Shown here: positions 13,897 to 21,940 of the stretch, in pieces
Layout: each line of letters starts with the position of its first letter
How positions within the stretch are numbered: the first letter of the stretch is position 1
DNA from: Pseudomonas hunanensis
GTDB lineage: Bacteria > Pseudomonadota > Gammaproteobacteria > Pseudomonadales > Pseudomonadaceae
Assembly: GCF_013393325.1 (NCBI RefSeq)
Contig: NZ_QJRC01000071.1
Span: 203,037 to 267,036 of the forward strand
Length of the DNA: 64,000 nucleotides
Direction: 5' to 3'
Program-made: the position numbers and the translations under genes
The notes under the pieces: model-generated
Seen by the model: only the letters and a program-made list of their open reading frames with translations
Database searches by the model: none
What the model was told of the DNA's origin: nothing

Positions 13897-15564
13897 ATGA
13901 AACACTCTCTGCCCAGCCGCTACGCCTGCCTCGCGCTCTGCCTTGTCTTCAGCTTCGCCAGCCTACCGCTGCTCGCCCAACATGCCTGGCTGTGGCCAGT
14001 AACGCTGATCACCGCATTGCTTAGCCTGGTCGGCCTGAACGACCTGCGACAAAGTCACCACGCGGTACGCCGCAACTACCCGATCCTCGGCAACATCCGC
14101 TACCTGATCGAAACTATCCGCCCGGAAATCCGCCAGTACCTGATCGAGGGTGACGACGACAAGCTGCCGTTTTCCCGGTCGCAGCGCTCGCTGGTCTACG
14201 CACGGGCCAAGAACGAAAGTGCCGAGAAAGCCTTCGGCACACTGAACGATGCCTACAAGCCCGGTTTCGAATTCATCAGCCATTCGATGCTGCCAGTGGC
14301 TACGCCAGACCCGGCATCGTTTCGCATTGCCATCGGTGGGCCGCAATGCCGCCTGCCCTATTCGGCCTCGATCTTCAACATTTCGGCCATGAGCTTCGGT
14401 GCCCTCAGTGCCAACGCCATCGCCGCGCTCAACCGCGGCGCACGCATGGGCCGGTTTGCCCATGACACCGGCGAAGGCAGCATCAGCCCGTATCACCGTG
14501 AACACGGCGGCGACCTGATCTGGGAAATCGGCAGCGGCTACTTCGGCTGCCGCACCGAGGACGGTCGCTTCGACCCACAGCGCTTTGCCGAACAGGCCAA
14601 GTCGCCACAAGTGAAGATGATCGAAATCAAGCTCAGCCAAGGCGCCAAACCAGGCCACGGCGGCATTTTGCCGGGGCACAAGGTCAGCCCTGAAATTGCC
14701 CAGACCCGCGGCGTGCGCGCAGGCGAGGACTGCATCTCGCCGGCAGCGCACAGCGCCTTCCGCACACCAGTCGAGTTGCTGCAGTTCGTGGCCAGCCTGC
14801 GCAAGCTGTCAGGCGGCAAACCTGTAGGCTTCAAGTTCTGCCTGGGCCACCCGTGGGAGTTCATGGGCATTGCCAAGGCCATGCTCGCCACCGGCATCAC
14901 CCCGGACTTCATCGTCGTCGATGGCAAGGAAGGCGGTACCGGCGCGGCACCACGCGAATTCAGCGACAACATGGGCGTGCCGATGCGCGAAGGCCTGATG
15001 TTCGTGCACAACACCCTGGTTGGCCTGAACCTGCGCTCGAGCATTCGCATCGGCGCAGCAGGCAAGATCGTCAGCGCCTTCGACATTGCCAGCGTGTTGG
15101 CCATCGGCGCTGACTGGGTCAACTCGGCACGCGGCTTCATGTTCGCCATTGGCTGCATTCAGTCGCAAAGCTGCCATACCAACAAGTGCCCGACCGGCGT
15201 GGCCACGCAAGACCCACTGCGCCAGCGCGCCCTGGTAGTGCCGGACAAGGCCGAGCGGGTGGCCAGCTTCCACCGCAACACCCTGCACACCCTGGCCGAG
15301 ATGCTGGCTGCCGCGGGCCTGGAGCACCCTTCGGAGCTCAAGCCCAAGCACCTGGCACGGCGTATCAGCCCCAGCGAGATCGGGTTGTTTTCAGACTTGC
15401 ACACCTTCCTCAAGCCGGGCGAATTGCTCAGCGGCTCGATCGAAAGCGAGTTTTATGCACGGATGTGGCGGATGGCGCGTAGCGACAGTTTTGCACCGGA
15501 AACCGCAGATGCAACACCGGCTCCGGCAGTAACCTTGCGCCGAAAAGAAACAGCCCCGGCATAG
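13897..15564 (+). CDS. Membrane-anchored glutamate synthase-like flavoprotein
   Basis: A 555-residue protein with the FMN-binding alpha/beta-barrel and 3Fe-4S cluster region of the glutamate synthase large subunit. Features are SFGALSANAIAALN, GGDLIWEIGSGYFG, KMIEIKLSQGAKPGHGG, the flavin-site DGKEGGTGAAP, and a cluster motif C-x5-C-x4-C in GCIQSQSCHTNKCPTG. The glutaminase domain and the C-terminal beta-helix of GltB are absent. Residues 1-45 form hydrophobic segments, so it is probably bound to the inner membrane. The ATG at 13897 is preferred to 13867 because it starts the hydrophobic segment directly. Without an amidotransferase it should not make glutamate from glutamine; its real substrate is unknown. 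Confidence 0.85.
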   Translation: MKHSLPSRYACLALCLVFSFASLPLLAQHAWLWPVTLITALLSLVGLNDLRQSHHAVRRNYPILGNIRYLIETIRPEIRQYLIEGDDDKLPFSRSQRSLVYARAKNESAEKAFGTLNDAYKPGFEFISHSMLPVATPDPASFRIAIGGPQCRLPYSASIFNISAMSFGALSANAIAALNRGARMGRFAHDTGEGSISPYHREHGGDLIWEIGSGYFGCRTEDGRFDPQRFAEQAKSPQVKMIEIKLSQGAKPGHGGILPGHKVSPEIAQTRGVRAGEDCISPAAHSAFRTPVELLQFVASLRKLSGGKPVGFKFCLGHPWEFMGIAKAMLATGITPDFIVVDGKEGGTGAAPREFSDNMGVPMREGLMFVHNTLVGLNLRSSIRIGAAGKIVSAFDIASVLAIGADWVNSARGFMFAIGCIQSQSCHTNKCPTGVATQDPLRQRALVVPDKAERVASFHRNTLHTLAEMLAAAGLEHPSELKPKHLARRISPSEIGLFSDLHTFLKPGELLSGSIESEFYARMWRMARSDSFAPETADATPAPAVTLRRKETAPA

Positions 15565-15577
15565 GCCAGGGCTGTTG
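15541..15577 (-). terminator. Terminator of the OprD-family porin gene
   Basis: AACAGCCC (15549-15556) pairs with GGGCTGTT (15569-15576). Read on the minus strand it is followed by TTTCTTTTC. It overlaps the end of the convergent flavoprotein gene. Confidence 0.65.
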
Positions 15578-15594
15578 GGTACATCACATCAGCA

Positions 15595-16914
15595 TCAGAA
15601 GATGCTGATCGGGTACTCGACGAATACGCGGACTTCGTTGCCGTCGTCGTTGTAACCGTTCTGCTGCACGGCGTTGTTGGTACGCACGAACGAGCTACGC
15701 AGCTTGATGGACAGGTCCTTGGCCGGGCCGTCCTGCACCACGTAACGGATCTGGTTGAAGATCTCGCGCTCTTTACCTTCGCCAAAGCCCTGCGGGTTGG
15801 CAACGTTGCGGGTGTTGATGTTGTCACCCACCACGTAGGCCAGCTTGTAGGTCAGGCCCGGAATGCCGTAGGCACCGAAGTCCAGGCCGTAGCCCAGCTG
15901 CCAGGAGCGCTCGTCTTCGGCATTGAAGTCGGACCAGTACGAGTTGGCCAGGTAGATGGTCGAACCACCGTCACCCACGCCACCGGCGTTCTGGTAGAAG
16001 CCGTAGTTGTAGCCAGTGCTGCCGGTGCTGCGCTGGTGAGCGAGGGTGAACGAGTGGGCACCGTACGCGTAGGTGGCGGCCAGGCTCCAGATGGTGTTGG
16101 AGTCGCCGTTCAGGCCAGCGGCTTGTACGTACTTGTGGTCGATGTCCGACTTGTAGCCGTTGAAGTCCAGGGTCAGGGACTGGTCGCTGGCGATCGGGAA
16201 GACGTAGTTCAAGCCCAGGTAGTGCTTCTTCATCACGTCTTCGTTGTCGGCGGTGTACAGCGAAGCGGTGAAGTTGTCGGTGAACTTGTAGCTACCACCG
16301 AAGACGTTGATCGACTTCAGGCCACCGCTATCACGCCCCTCTGCGCTCTTGCGCGCTTCCTGGGTGAAACGACCGGCGTTCAGTTCCAGGCCCTGGATTT
16401 CTTTGGAAGTGATCAGGGTACCGGTGAAGCTTTCTGGCAGCAGACGTGCATCGTCGTACTGCAGCACAGGCAGTGCTGGCATCTGGTCACCGTACTTCAA
16501 CACGGTGTTGGAGATGCGGAATTTCACTGCAGCACCACCACGGGCCAGGTTGTGCGGCGAGCTGGCGTTGCCTTCGGCGTTGGTGGTTTCGTGCGGTTTG
16601 AAGAAGTCGACGCCGCCGCCACCGTTGTGGCCTTTGCCGCCATCGAGGCGCACCGCGTACAGGCCAAATGCGTCGACACCGACGCCGACGGTGCCTTGGG
16701 TGAAGCCGGAGGAGAAGTTGGCGATGAACGCCTGGCCCCATTCGATCTGGTCGTCGGTGCCGTGCTTCTTGTCACGGTTGATGTAGGCGTTGCGCAGGAG
16801 GACGTTGGCGTGGCTGTCCTCGATGAAGCCCTTGCTGTCGGCCTGTTCATTGGCCTGTGCCTGGGTCGCGGCGATCATCGCCAAGGCGACCAGGCTGATC
16901 CTGGTTTTCAACAT
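15595..16914 (-). CDS. OprD-family outer-membrane porin (OprQ-like)
   Basis: A 439-residue porin. A signal peptide is cleaved after about residue 21 (ATQAQA-NEQ). Family hallmarks are GFIEDSHANVLLRNAYINRD, WGQAFIANFSSGFTQGTVG and GLYAVRLDGGKG at the N-terminus, and ending VFVEYPISIF with a terminal aromatic. OprD-type porins are 18-strand barrels letting in small charged or aromatic nutrients. By recalled synteny this would be the P. putida gene annotated as OprE3/OprQ; I do not assign the symbol from sequence alone. GGAAA precedes the ATG by six bases. The opposite strand's long open frame is a GC-bias artefact. Confidence 0.92.
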   Translation of the reverse strand: MLKTRISLVALAMIAATQAQANEQADSKGFIEDSHANVLLRNAYINRDKKHGTDDQIEWGQAFIANFSSGFTQGTVGVGVDAFGLYAVRLDGGKGHNGGGGVDFFKPHETTNAEGNASSPHNLARGGAAVKFRISNTVLKYGDQMPALPVLQYDDARLLPESFTGTLITSKEIQGLELNAGRFTQEARKSAEGRDSGGLKSINVFGGSYKFTDNFTASLYTADNEDVMKKHYLGLNYVFPIASDQSLTLDFNGYKSDIDHKYVQAAGLNGDSNTIWSLAATYAYGAHSFTLAHQRSTGSTGYNYGFYQNAGGVGDGGSTIYLANSYWSDFNAEDERSWQLGYGLDFGAYGIPGLTYKLAYVVGDNINTRNVANPQGFGEGKEREIFNQIRYVVQDGPAKDLSIKLRSSFVRTNNAVQQNGYNDDGNEVRVFVEYPISIF

Positions 16915-17323
16915 GTTGTTTTCCTTATTTCTTAATCAAAAACGCTCTGCAATATGACGCCAGGAACCAACGCCCCTTCGTAGGTTCGACGCTATGCGGA
17001 TCCAGCCGGGCGGGCCAACCGGTAATACACGGCGGCCCTTGGCAGCAGCTTGGCCAAGATCATGGCCAGCAGGCGTTGGCCGAATCCTAGCCGTGTGCGA
17101 TTACAAATGTCAAAAAATCGTGAAATGCAGGTTGATATAACCAAAATCACCGGTGAGCCTGGTGCATTTCCATACAGGTTTGCGCTATCAGCGGGCATTT
17201 TATCTTGTGTGGGAAAAAGCCTTTTGATCGCACGGACAACTTCCCGTGGAGCCGTTTTCACAGCACAAGGTTGCCCCAACAGGCAAAGTCGCTGCGATCA
17301 GGGATGTTACAAACAGACACATA

Positions 17324-17343
17324 TGTAAAGACAAGCCTTTACA
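17324..17343. promoter_or_regulatory. Dyad TGTAAAG-N6-CTTTACA
   Basis: Perfect seven-base arms, TGTAAAG at 17324-17330 and CTTTACA at 17337-17343, lie about 76 bases before the receptor ATG and 15 bases before a Fur-like site. The symmetry and spacing suit a dimeric repressor or activator. No regulator is assigned. Confidence 0.4.
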
Positions 17344-17358
17344 AATACCCAAGCAAGA

Positions 17359-17377
17359 GTAAATAGCAAGCATTACC
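17359..17377. promoter_or_regulatory. Fur-box-like sequence upstream of the receptor
   Basis: GTAAATAGCAAGCATTACC matches the 19-base Fur consensus at 12 positions by eye. It lies about 42 bases before the start codon of a siderophore receptor, where iron repression by Fur is expected. Confidence 0.45.
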
Positions 17378-17418
17378 ATTCGCGCCTTTCTTTTCACCTG
17401 CCCGGTCCGGATGTGCCC

Positions 17419-19515
17419 ATGCTTGTACCCTGCCGCCTTTCACCCCTGACGCTTGGCCTGTCGCTGCTGTTCAGCGTCGACCTGGCGACTGCCGCCACCA
17501 CCACGCTGCCAGAGTCGTCGATTACCGCCGACAGCGAGCGCGAGAAGGACAACCCACGGGTCAAGGAGGTAAGCACCGCCACCCGCACCTCGACGCCGGT
17601 GCGCTATGTCCCCCAGGCCATCGACACGGTGAAGACCGTCAACGTGCTGGATTACGGCAGCAACACCTTGGGCAAGGCGCTGGAGGGCATCCCCAACGTC
17701 AGCAGCGGCGCCGATACCCGCTTCGACAGCGTGCGCATCCGCGGCTTCGAGGCCAGCAACGACTTTTACCTGGACGGCGTTCGTGACGACAGCCAGTACA
17801 TCCGCGACCTGCACAACATCGAACGCGTCGAGGTGCTGAAGGGGCCTGCGGCGGTGCTATACGGCCGTGGCAGCCAGGGCGGTATCGTCAACCGGGTCAG
17901 CAAGGCACCGGAGCCGGGCCGACGCTCGACCCTCGAAGCGCAGGCCGGCAGTGAAGACCTGCGCAGCCTGTATGCCGACCTCAGCGCCGACCCCAGCGAC
18001 ACCGTCAGCCTGCGCCTGAACATGGGCAACCAGGACAACAACAGCTTCCGCGATGGTGTTCACGGCAGCCGCCAACTGTTCGCCCCGTCGATCAGCTGGC
18101 AGATCAACCCCGACCTGAACTGGCTGGTGCAATACGAATACAGCCGTTACAACCGCACACCCGACCGGGGTATCCCCGGGGTCAACGGCCGCCCGGCCGA
18201 CGTGAGCCGCGGCACCACCTACGGTGACCCGCGCGACTATATCGATGATCACGCCCAGTCCCTGCGCTCACGCCTGAACTACCAGCTGAACGAAACCTGG
18301 CAGCTGCGCCATACCCTGGGCCTGTTCAAGCTCGACAGTGAGTTCGACAACACCTATGTCGTCGGCTACAACGCCGGCACCAACACCGTGACCCGCCAGC
18401 GTTGGCAGCAGGACCTCAACACCCGCAACCTGTTCAATAACCTGGAGGCCGAGGGCGACTTCGACACCCTGGGGTTGGAACACAAGCTGCTTGTAGGCCT
18501 GGAGTTCGGTAACCAGCGACGTGACCCTCTGCTGTACACCGCCTTGCCTGTTGCGAAGGGTGGCCAGGCGGTTCCAGGCCTGGACCTGAACAACCCCGAC
18601 CGCAGCCAGCAGCACAATGGCCCTATGACGGTGTCGAGTGACAACCACACCGTGGTCGATAGCCGTGGCCTTTACCTGCAGGACCAGATCCGCCTGAACG
18701 ATCAGTGGCAGATCCTTGCTGGGGTACGCTTCGACCAATTCGACGTGCAAACCACCAACAAGGATGGCGTGCGCGAACCACAGGACAGCAACAGCACCAG
18801 CCCGCGCCTGGGCGTGGTCTACACGCCGTGGCGCGACCATTCGTTCTACGCTTCGTGGAGCAAGACCTTTTCGCCGGTGGGCGGCGGCCTGATCGGCATC
18901 ACTCCAGATGCGCCGGGCAACGGCAACGACGCCAAGCCGGAAGAAACCCGTCAAAAGGAAATCGGCGTGAAGAGCGACTGGCTCGACCAGCGCCTGACCA
19001 CCACCTTGGCCATTTACGAGCTGGAGCTGTACAACCGCCGCACCCGCGACCCGCTGATCCCGGAAAACATTTTGCTCAGCGGCCTGCAGCGTTCGCGCGG
19101 CATCGAGCTGACCGCCACCGGCAATATCGTTGGCAACTGGTATGTACGCGGCGGCATCGGCCTGCAGGACGCCATCATCGTCAAGGACAACAACGGCCAG
19201 GAAGGCAACCGCATCAATGACGTGGCCAAGCGCAACGGCAGCTTGTTCGTGACCTGGAAGCCAGAGCTGGGCTGGTACGCTGAAACCGGCCTGACGTTGG
19301 TGGGTGAACGTTATGCGGACAACCAGAACACCACGGTATTGCCGGGGTATGGCCGTTGGGATGCATTGGCGGGGTACCGCACCCATGACTGGGATGCACG
19401 GGCGGCGCTGAGCAACATTGCCGACAAGACCTACTACAGCTCAGCGACCAGTGCGGCGCAGATTCAGGTAGGGGACCCGCGTAGCCTGGTGGTGACGGGT
19501 AGCTACAGCTTCTGA
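17419..19515 (+). CDS. TonB-dependent catecholate-type siderophore receptor
   Basis: A 698-residue outer-membrane ferric-siderophore receptor. A short signal peptide ends near DLATA (about residue 24). The plug has VRYVPQAIDTVKTVNVLDYG, VRIRGFEASNDFYLDGVRDD and the classic IERVEVLKGPAAVLYGRGSQ-type loop. The barrel ends SLVVTGSYSF with a terminal Phe. The long plug motif with DGVRDD resembles the Fiu/catecholate subgroup. The frame is open from GTG 17413; the ATG at 17419 is chosen, with GGA nine bases before. A Fur-like site and a dyad lie just upstream. It has no signalling domain. The ligand is not deducible. Confidence 0.93.
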   Translation: MLVPCRLSPLTLGLSLLFSVDLATAATTTLPESSITADSEREKDNPRVKEVSTATRTSTPVRYVPQAIDTVKTVNVLDYGSNTLGKALEGIPNVSSGADTRFDSVRIRGFEASNDFYLDGVRDDSQYIRDLHNIERVEVLKGPAAVLYGRGSQGGIVNRVSKAPEPGRRSTLEAQAGSEDLRSLYADLSADPSDTVSLRLNMGNQDNNSFRDGVHGSRQLFAPSISWQINPDLNWLVQYEYSRYNRTPDRGIPGVNGRPADVSRGTTYGDPRDYIDDHAQSLRSRLNYQLNETWQLRHTLGLFKLDSEFDNTYVVGYNAGTNTVTRQRWQQDLNTRNLFNNLEAEGDFDTLGLEHKLLVGLEFGNQRRDPLLYTALPVAKGGQAVPGLDLNNPDRSQQHNGPMTVSSDNHTVVDSRGLYLQDQIRLNDQWQILAGVRFDQFDVQTTNKDGVREPQDSNSTSPRLGVVYTPWRDHSFYASWSKTFSPVGGGLIGITPDAPGNGNDAKPEETRQKEIGVKSDWLDQRLTTTLAIYELELYNRRTRDPLIPENILLSGLQRSRGIELTATGNIVGNWYVRGGIGLQDAIIVKDNNGQEGNRINDVAKRNGSLFVTWKPELGWYAETGLTLVGERYADNQNTTVLPGYGRWDALAGYRTHDWDARAALSNIADKTYYSSATSAAQIQVGDPRSLVVTGSYSF

Positions 19516-19532
19516 TCTTGGTTGACTGCACC

Positions 19533-19569
19533 GGCCTCTTCGCGGGCATGTCCGCGAAGAGGCCGGTGC
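19533..19569. repeat. REP-like palindrome
   Basis: CCGGCCTCTTCGCGG and CCGCGAAGAGGCCGG are perfect 15-base arms around a short ACATGC-type spacer. The same palindrome class recurs at 27773-27813 and 62678. It follows the receptor stop and may protect or end its transcript. Confidence 0.75.
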
Positions 19570-19586
19570 AGGTAGAACCGATTCGA

Positions 19587-19790
19587 TCAGTGCCACACCG
19601 CCATCAGCGCCTGCATTTCTGCTTCGCTGATCAGCCCCTGGGGGTATCGCCCGGCAAGCAGACGTCGTGGGTCGGTCGTCCTGACCCTGATGCTTCCATG
19701 GTGTTTCAACCACTTCGCCACAACCCTGAGCGATTGGTGATTCACTGCCGATGGGCGCAAAGCCGACTCACTTGCTACGTTCATGTCCAC
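19587..19790 (-). CDS. Small conserved-looking hypothetical protein
   Basis: A 67-residue protein with a compact helical, basic core (SLRVVAKWLKHHGSIRVRTT, then DPRRLLAGRYPQGLISEAEM). The frame starts at GTG 19790 with GGGAG five bases upstream; an ATG two codons later is the alternative. The sequence reads like a real protein rather than a shadow, because it has normal amino-acid balance and lies in a gap free of other genes. No family assigned. It converges on the siderophore receptor across a REP palindrome. Confidence 0.5.
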   Translation of the reverse strand: MDMNVASESALRPSAVNHQSLRVVAKWLKHHGSIRVRTTDPRRLLAGRYPQGLISEAEMQALMAVWH

Positions 19791-19921
19791 ACGTACTCCC
19801 TGGCCCGTGAGCGGCTAATTTACGTAAGTATTGTTACAGATCAGATACCCCGGCCTGGCCAAGCTATCTATTTGAAAAACAATACAAAACATATGCCAGT
19901 CCAGGCCCCGGACGTCGCCCC

Positions 19922-19952
19922 AAAAAAAAGGCCCGTCACACGACGGGCCTCT
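19922..19952 (-). terminator. Terminator of aguA
   Basis: AGGCCCGTC and CGACGGGCCT form a stem; on the minus strand it is followed by eight T residues. It lies 16 bases beyond the aguA stop. Confidence 0.85.
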
Positions 19953-19967
19953 TCATTCACTTCACGC

Positions 19968-21074
19968 TCAGCGCTTGACCGGCGCCGGCTGCTGCTGGGT
20001 CAGGCAGTGGATATTGCCGCCACCCAAGAGCAACTCGCGGCCCGGGATCATCACCACCTCATGGTCGGGGAAGATCTTCGCCAGGATCGCTCTAGCTTCG
20101 GCGTCTGCAGGGTCGTCGAAGCTTGGCGCGATGATGCCACCGTTGACGATCAGGAAGTTCACGTACGAACCGGCCAGGCGCACCGACGGGTCACGCTCCT
20201 GGCTGCCGGCCACCTGGTCGACACCGGCGCACTCTTCGGCGGTGGCGAACAGTGGGCCCGGAATCGGCATCTTGTGCACGATGAACTCACGGCCCTTGGC
20301 GTCGCGAGTGTTCTTCAACACCTCCATGGCCGCGTGGCAGCGCGCATAGTTGGGGTCGTTGGAATCATCGGTCCAGGCCAGTAACACTTCGCCCGGGCGC
20401 ACGTAACAGCAGAAGTTGTCCACATGGCCGTCGGTTTCGTCGTTGAACAAGCCATCCGGCAACCAAACCACGGTGTCCACCGCCAGCTGATCGCGCAGCA
20501 CCGCTTCGATCTGCTCGCGGTTCATGTGCGGGTTGCGGTTGCGATTGAGCAGGCATTCCTCGGTGGTGATCACGGTGCCTTCACCGTCCACGTGGATCGA
20601 GCCACCTTCAAGCACGAAGCCTTCGGTCTGGTAGCGCTGGCAGCGCTCCATTTCCAGCACCTTGGCGGCCAGTTCCTCGTCGCGGTTCCACGGCGCGTAC
20701 AGGCCGCCATCGAAGCCGCCCCAGGCATTGAAGCCCCAATCCACACCGCGCACTTCGCCATGGTCGTTGATGACGAAGGTTGGGCCGGTGTCACGCACCC
20801 AGGCGTCGTCGTTGCTGATTTCGACCACACGAATGTTCGGCTGGTCGAGCTGGCGACGGGCATTTTCGTACTGGCCGGCGGAGGCCGCGACGGTGACAGG
20901 CTCGAAGCGGGCAATGGCCTTGGCCAGGGTTACGTGGGCGGCCTGCGCCGGCTTGCCGCCGAGGCGCCAGTTGTCCGGGCGCTCTGGCCAGACCATCCAC
21001 ACCTGGGTCTGCGGGGCCCACTCGGCGGGCATGTGGAAACCATCGGCACGGGGTGTGGAATTGAGGGTTTTCAT
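19968..21074 (-). CDS. aguA: Agmatine deiminase
   Basis: A 368-residue cytosolic enzyme that converts agmatine to N-carbamoylputrescine plus ammonia in the arginine decarboxylase route to putrescine. Typical peptidyl-arginine-deiminase-fold blocks are [65 protein letters not shown] and the C-terminal [15 protein letters not shown] with the catalytic Cys. The frame is open upstream to 21125, but ATG 21074 has AGAGG at the right distance and gives the family length. aguB is not adjacent. An AT-rich palindromic segment lies upstream, possibly an operator. Confidence 0.96.
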
Positions 21075-21133
21075 GGGTGACCTCTGTGATGGCCCTGAGC
21101 CGGAGTGCGCTGGGGCGTTTGCCAATTTATAAC

Positions 21134-21145
21134 CGATATATATCG
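21134..21145. promoter_or_regulatory. AT-rich palindrome upstream of aguA
   Basis: CGATATATATCG is a perfect 12-base palindrome 60 bases before the aguA start, within an AT-rich segment that repeats AATCGAT/ATCGATA motifs (21141-21147 and near 21196). It may bind a local repressor of agmatine catabolism. No regulator gene is adjacent, so the role is speculative. Nothing else is seen in the remaining gap up to 21352. Confidence 0.3.
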
Positions 21146-21352
21146 ATATTTAAAGCCGATCCGGTAGAAATTACGGGGCCGTTCGGCGCATTTAAATCGA
21201 TAACAATCGGCACAAGCTAACCTTAGCCTGGTGAAAGGAGCAGCCTGCCGTCTACCATAGCCACACCTTATGCATCCTGTTGCAGCTACACACGGAAAAT
21301 TCCGACAAGTACGACTAGGGTCAATACGTGAGCAACGGGCCAGCGAGCCGCT

Positions 21353-21898
21353 ATGAACATCATCCCTACCGCAATCCCTGAAGTACTGATCATCGAACCG
21401 AAAGTGTTCGGTGACAGCCGTGGTTTTTTCTTCGAGGCATTCAACGCCCGTGAGTTCGCACGGCAAACCGGCGTGAACGTGGAATTCGTCCAGGACAACC
21501 ACTCGCGCTCCATCAAGGGCGTGCTGCGTGGGCTGCACTACCAGGTGGCAAACACCCAGGGCAAACTGGTGCGCGTGGTGCATGGCGAGATCCGCGATAT
21601 TGCCGTGGATGTGCGCAAAAGCTCGCCAACCTTTGGCCAATGGGTTGCCGTGCACCTGTCGGCCGACAACCACCGCCAACTGTGGATTCCACCCGGTTTT
21701 GCCCACGGTTTTGCGGTGATGAGCGAATCGGCCGAATTCCTCTACAAGACCACCGACTACTACAACCCCGGCGCCGACCGCTGCATCCGCTGGGACGACC
21801 CACAACTGGGCATCGACTGGGGGCTACGGCAGCCACCGGTACTGTCGGACAAGGACAAGGTCGGCCTGCCACTGGCAGAGGCGGAACTGCTCCCTTAA
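21353..21898 (+). CDS. rfbC: dTDP-4-dehydrorhamnose 3,5-epimerase
   Basis: A 181-residue cupin-fold epimerase (RmlC) making dTDP-4-keto-L-rhamnose for surface polysaccharide. It shows FFFEAFNAREF, SIKGVLRGLHYQ with catalytic His62, RDIAVDVRKSSPTFG, WIPPGFAHGF, and Tyr131 in FLYKTTDYY. Length is normal. The other rml genes are not nearby, so this copy stands alone between aguA and a sensor kinase. The start has no strong ribosome site but fits family length. Confidence 0.95.
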   Translation: MNIIPTAIPEVLIIEPKVFGDSRGFFFEAFNAREFARQTGVNVEFVQDNHSRSIKGVLRGLHYQVANTQGKLVRVVHGEIRDIAVDVRKSSPTFGQWVAVHLSADNHRQLWIPPGFAHGFAVMSESAEFLYKTTDYYNPGADRCIRWDDPQLGIDWGLRQPPVLSDKDKVGLPLAEAELLP

Positions 21899-21911
21899 CT
21901 AGCGCATAATT

Positions 21912-21932
21912 GCGCCAGACTTTTCTGGCGCC
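21912..21932 (+). terminator. Short hairpin after rfbC
   Basis: GCGCCAGA and TCTGGCGC form an eight-base stem with a small T-rich loop just after rfbC. No T tract follows, so termination would be partial at best; the kinase gene starts nine bases later. Confidence 0.4.
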
Positions 21933-21940
21933 TATACGTG

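Larger units (their letters stand above)
16915..17418. other. Divergent promoter region between porin and second siderophore receptor
   Basis: No gene is supported; a 95-codon minus frame at 16992-17279 lacks any domain. The right half is AT-rich and holds a 7-base dyad (17324-17343) and a Fur-like site (17359-17377), both described separately. The left part presumably carries the porin promoter. Confidence 0.6.

Noticed and set aside
16992..17279. 95-codon minus frame in the porin/receptor gap
   Set aside because: Lies in promoter DNA, no domain, no ribosome site.
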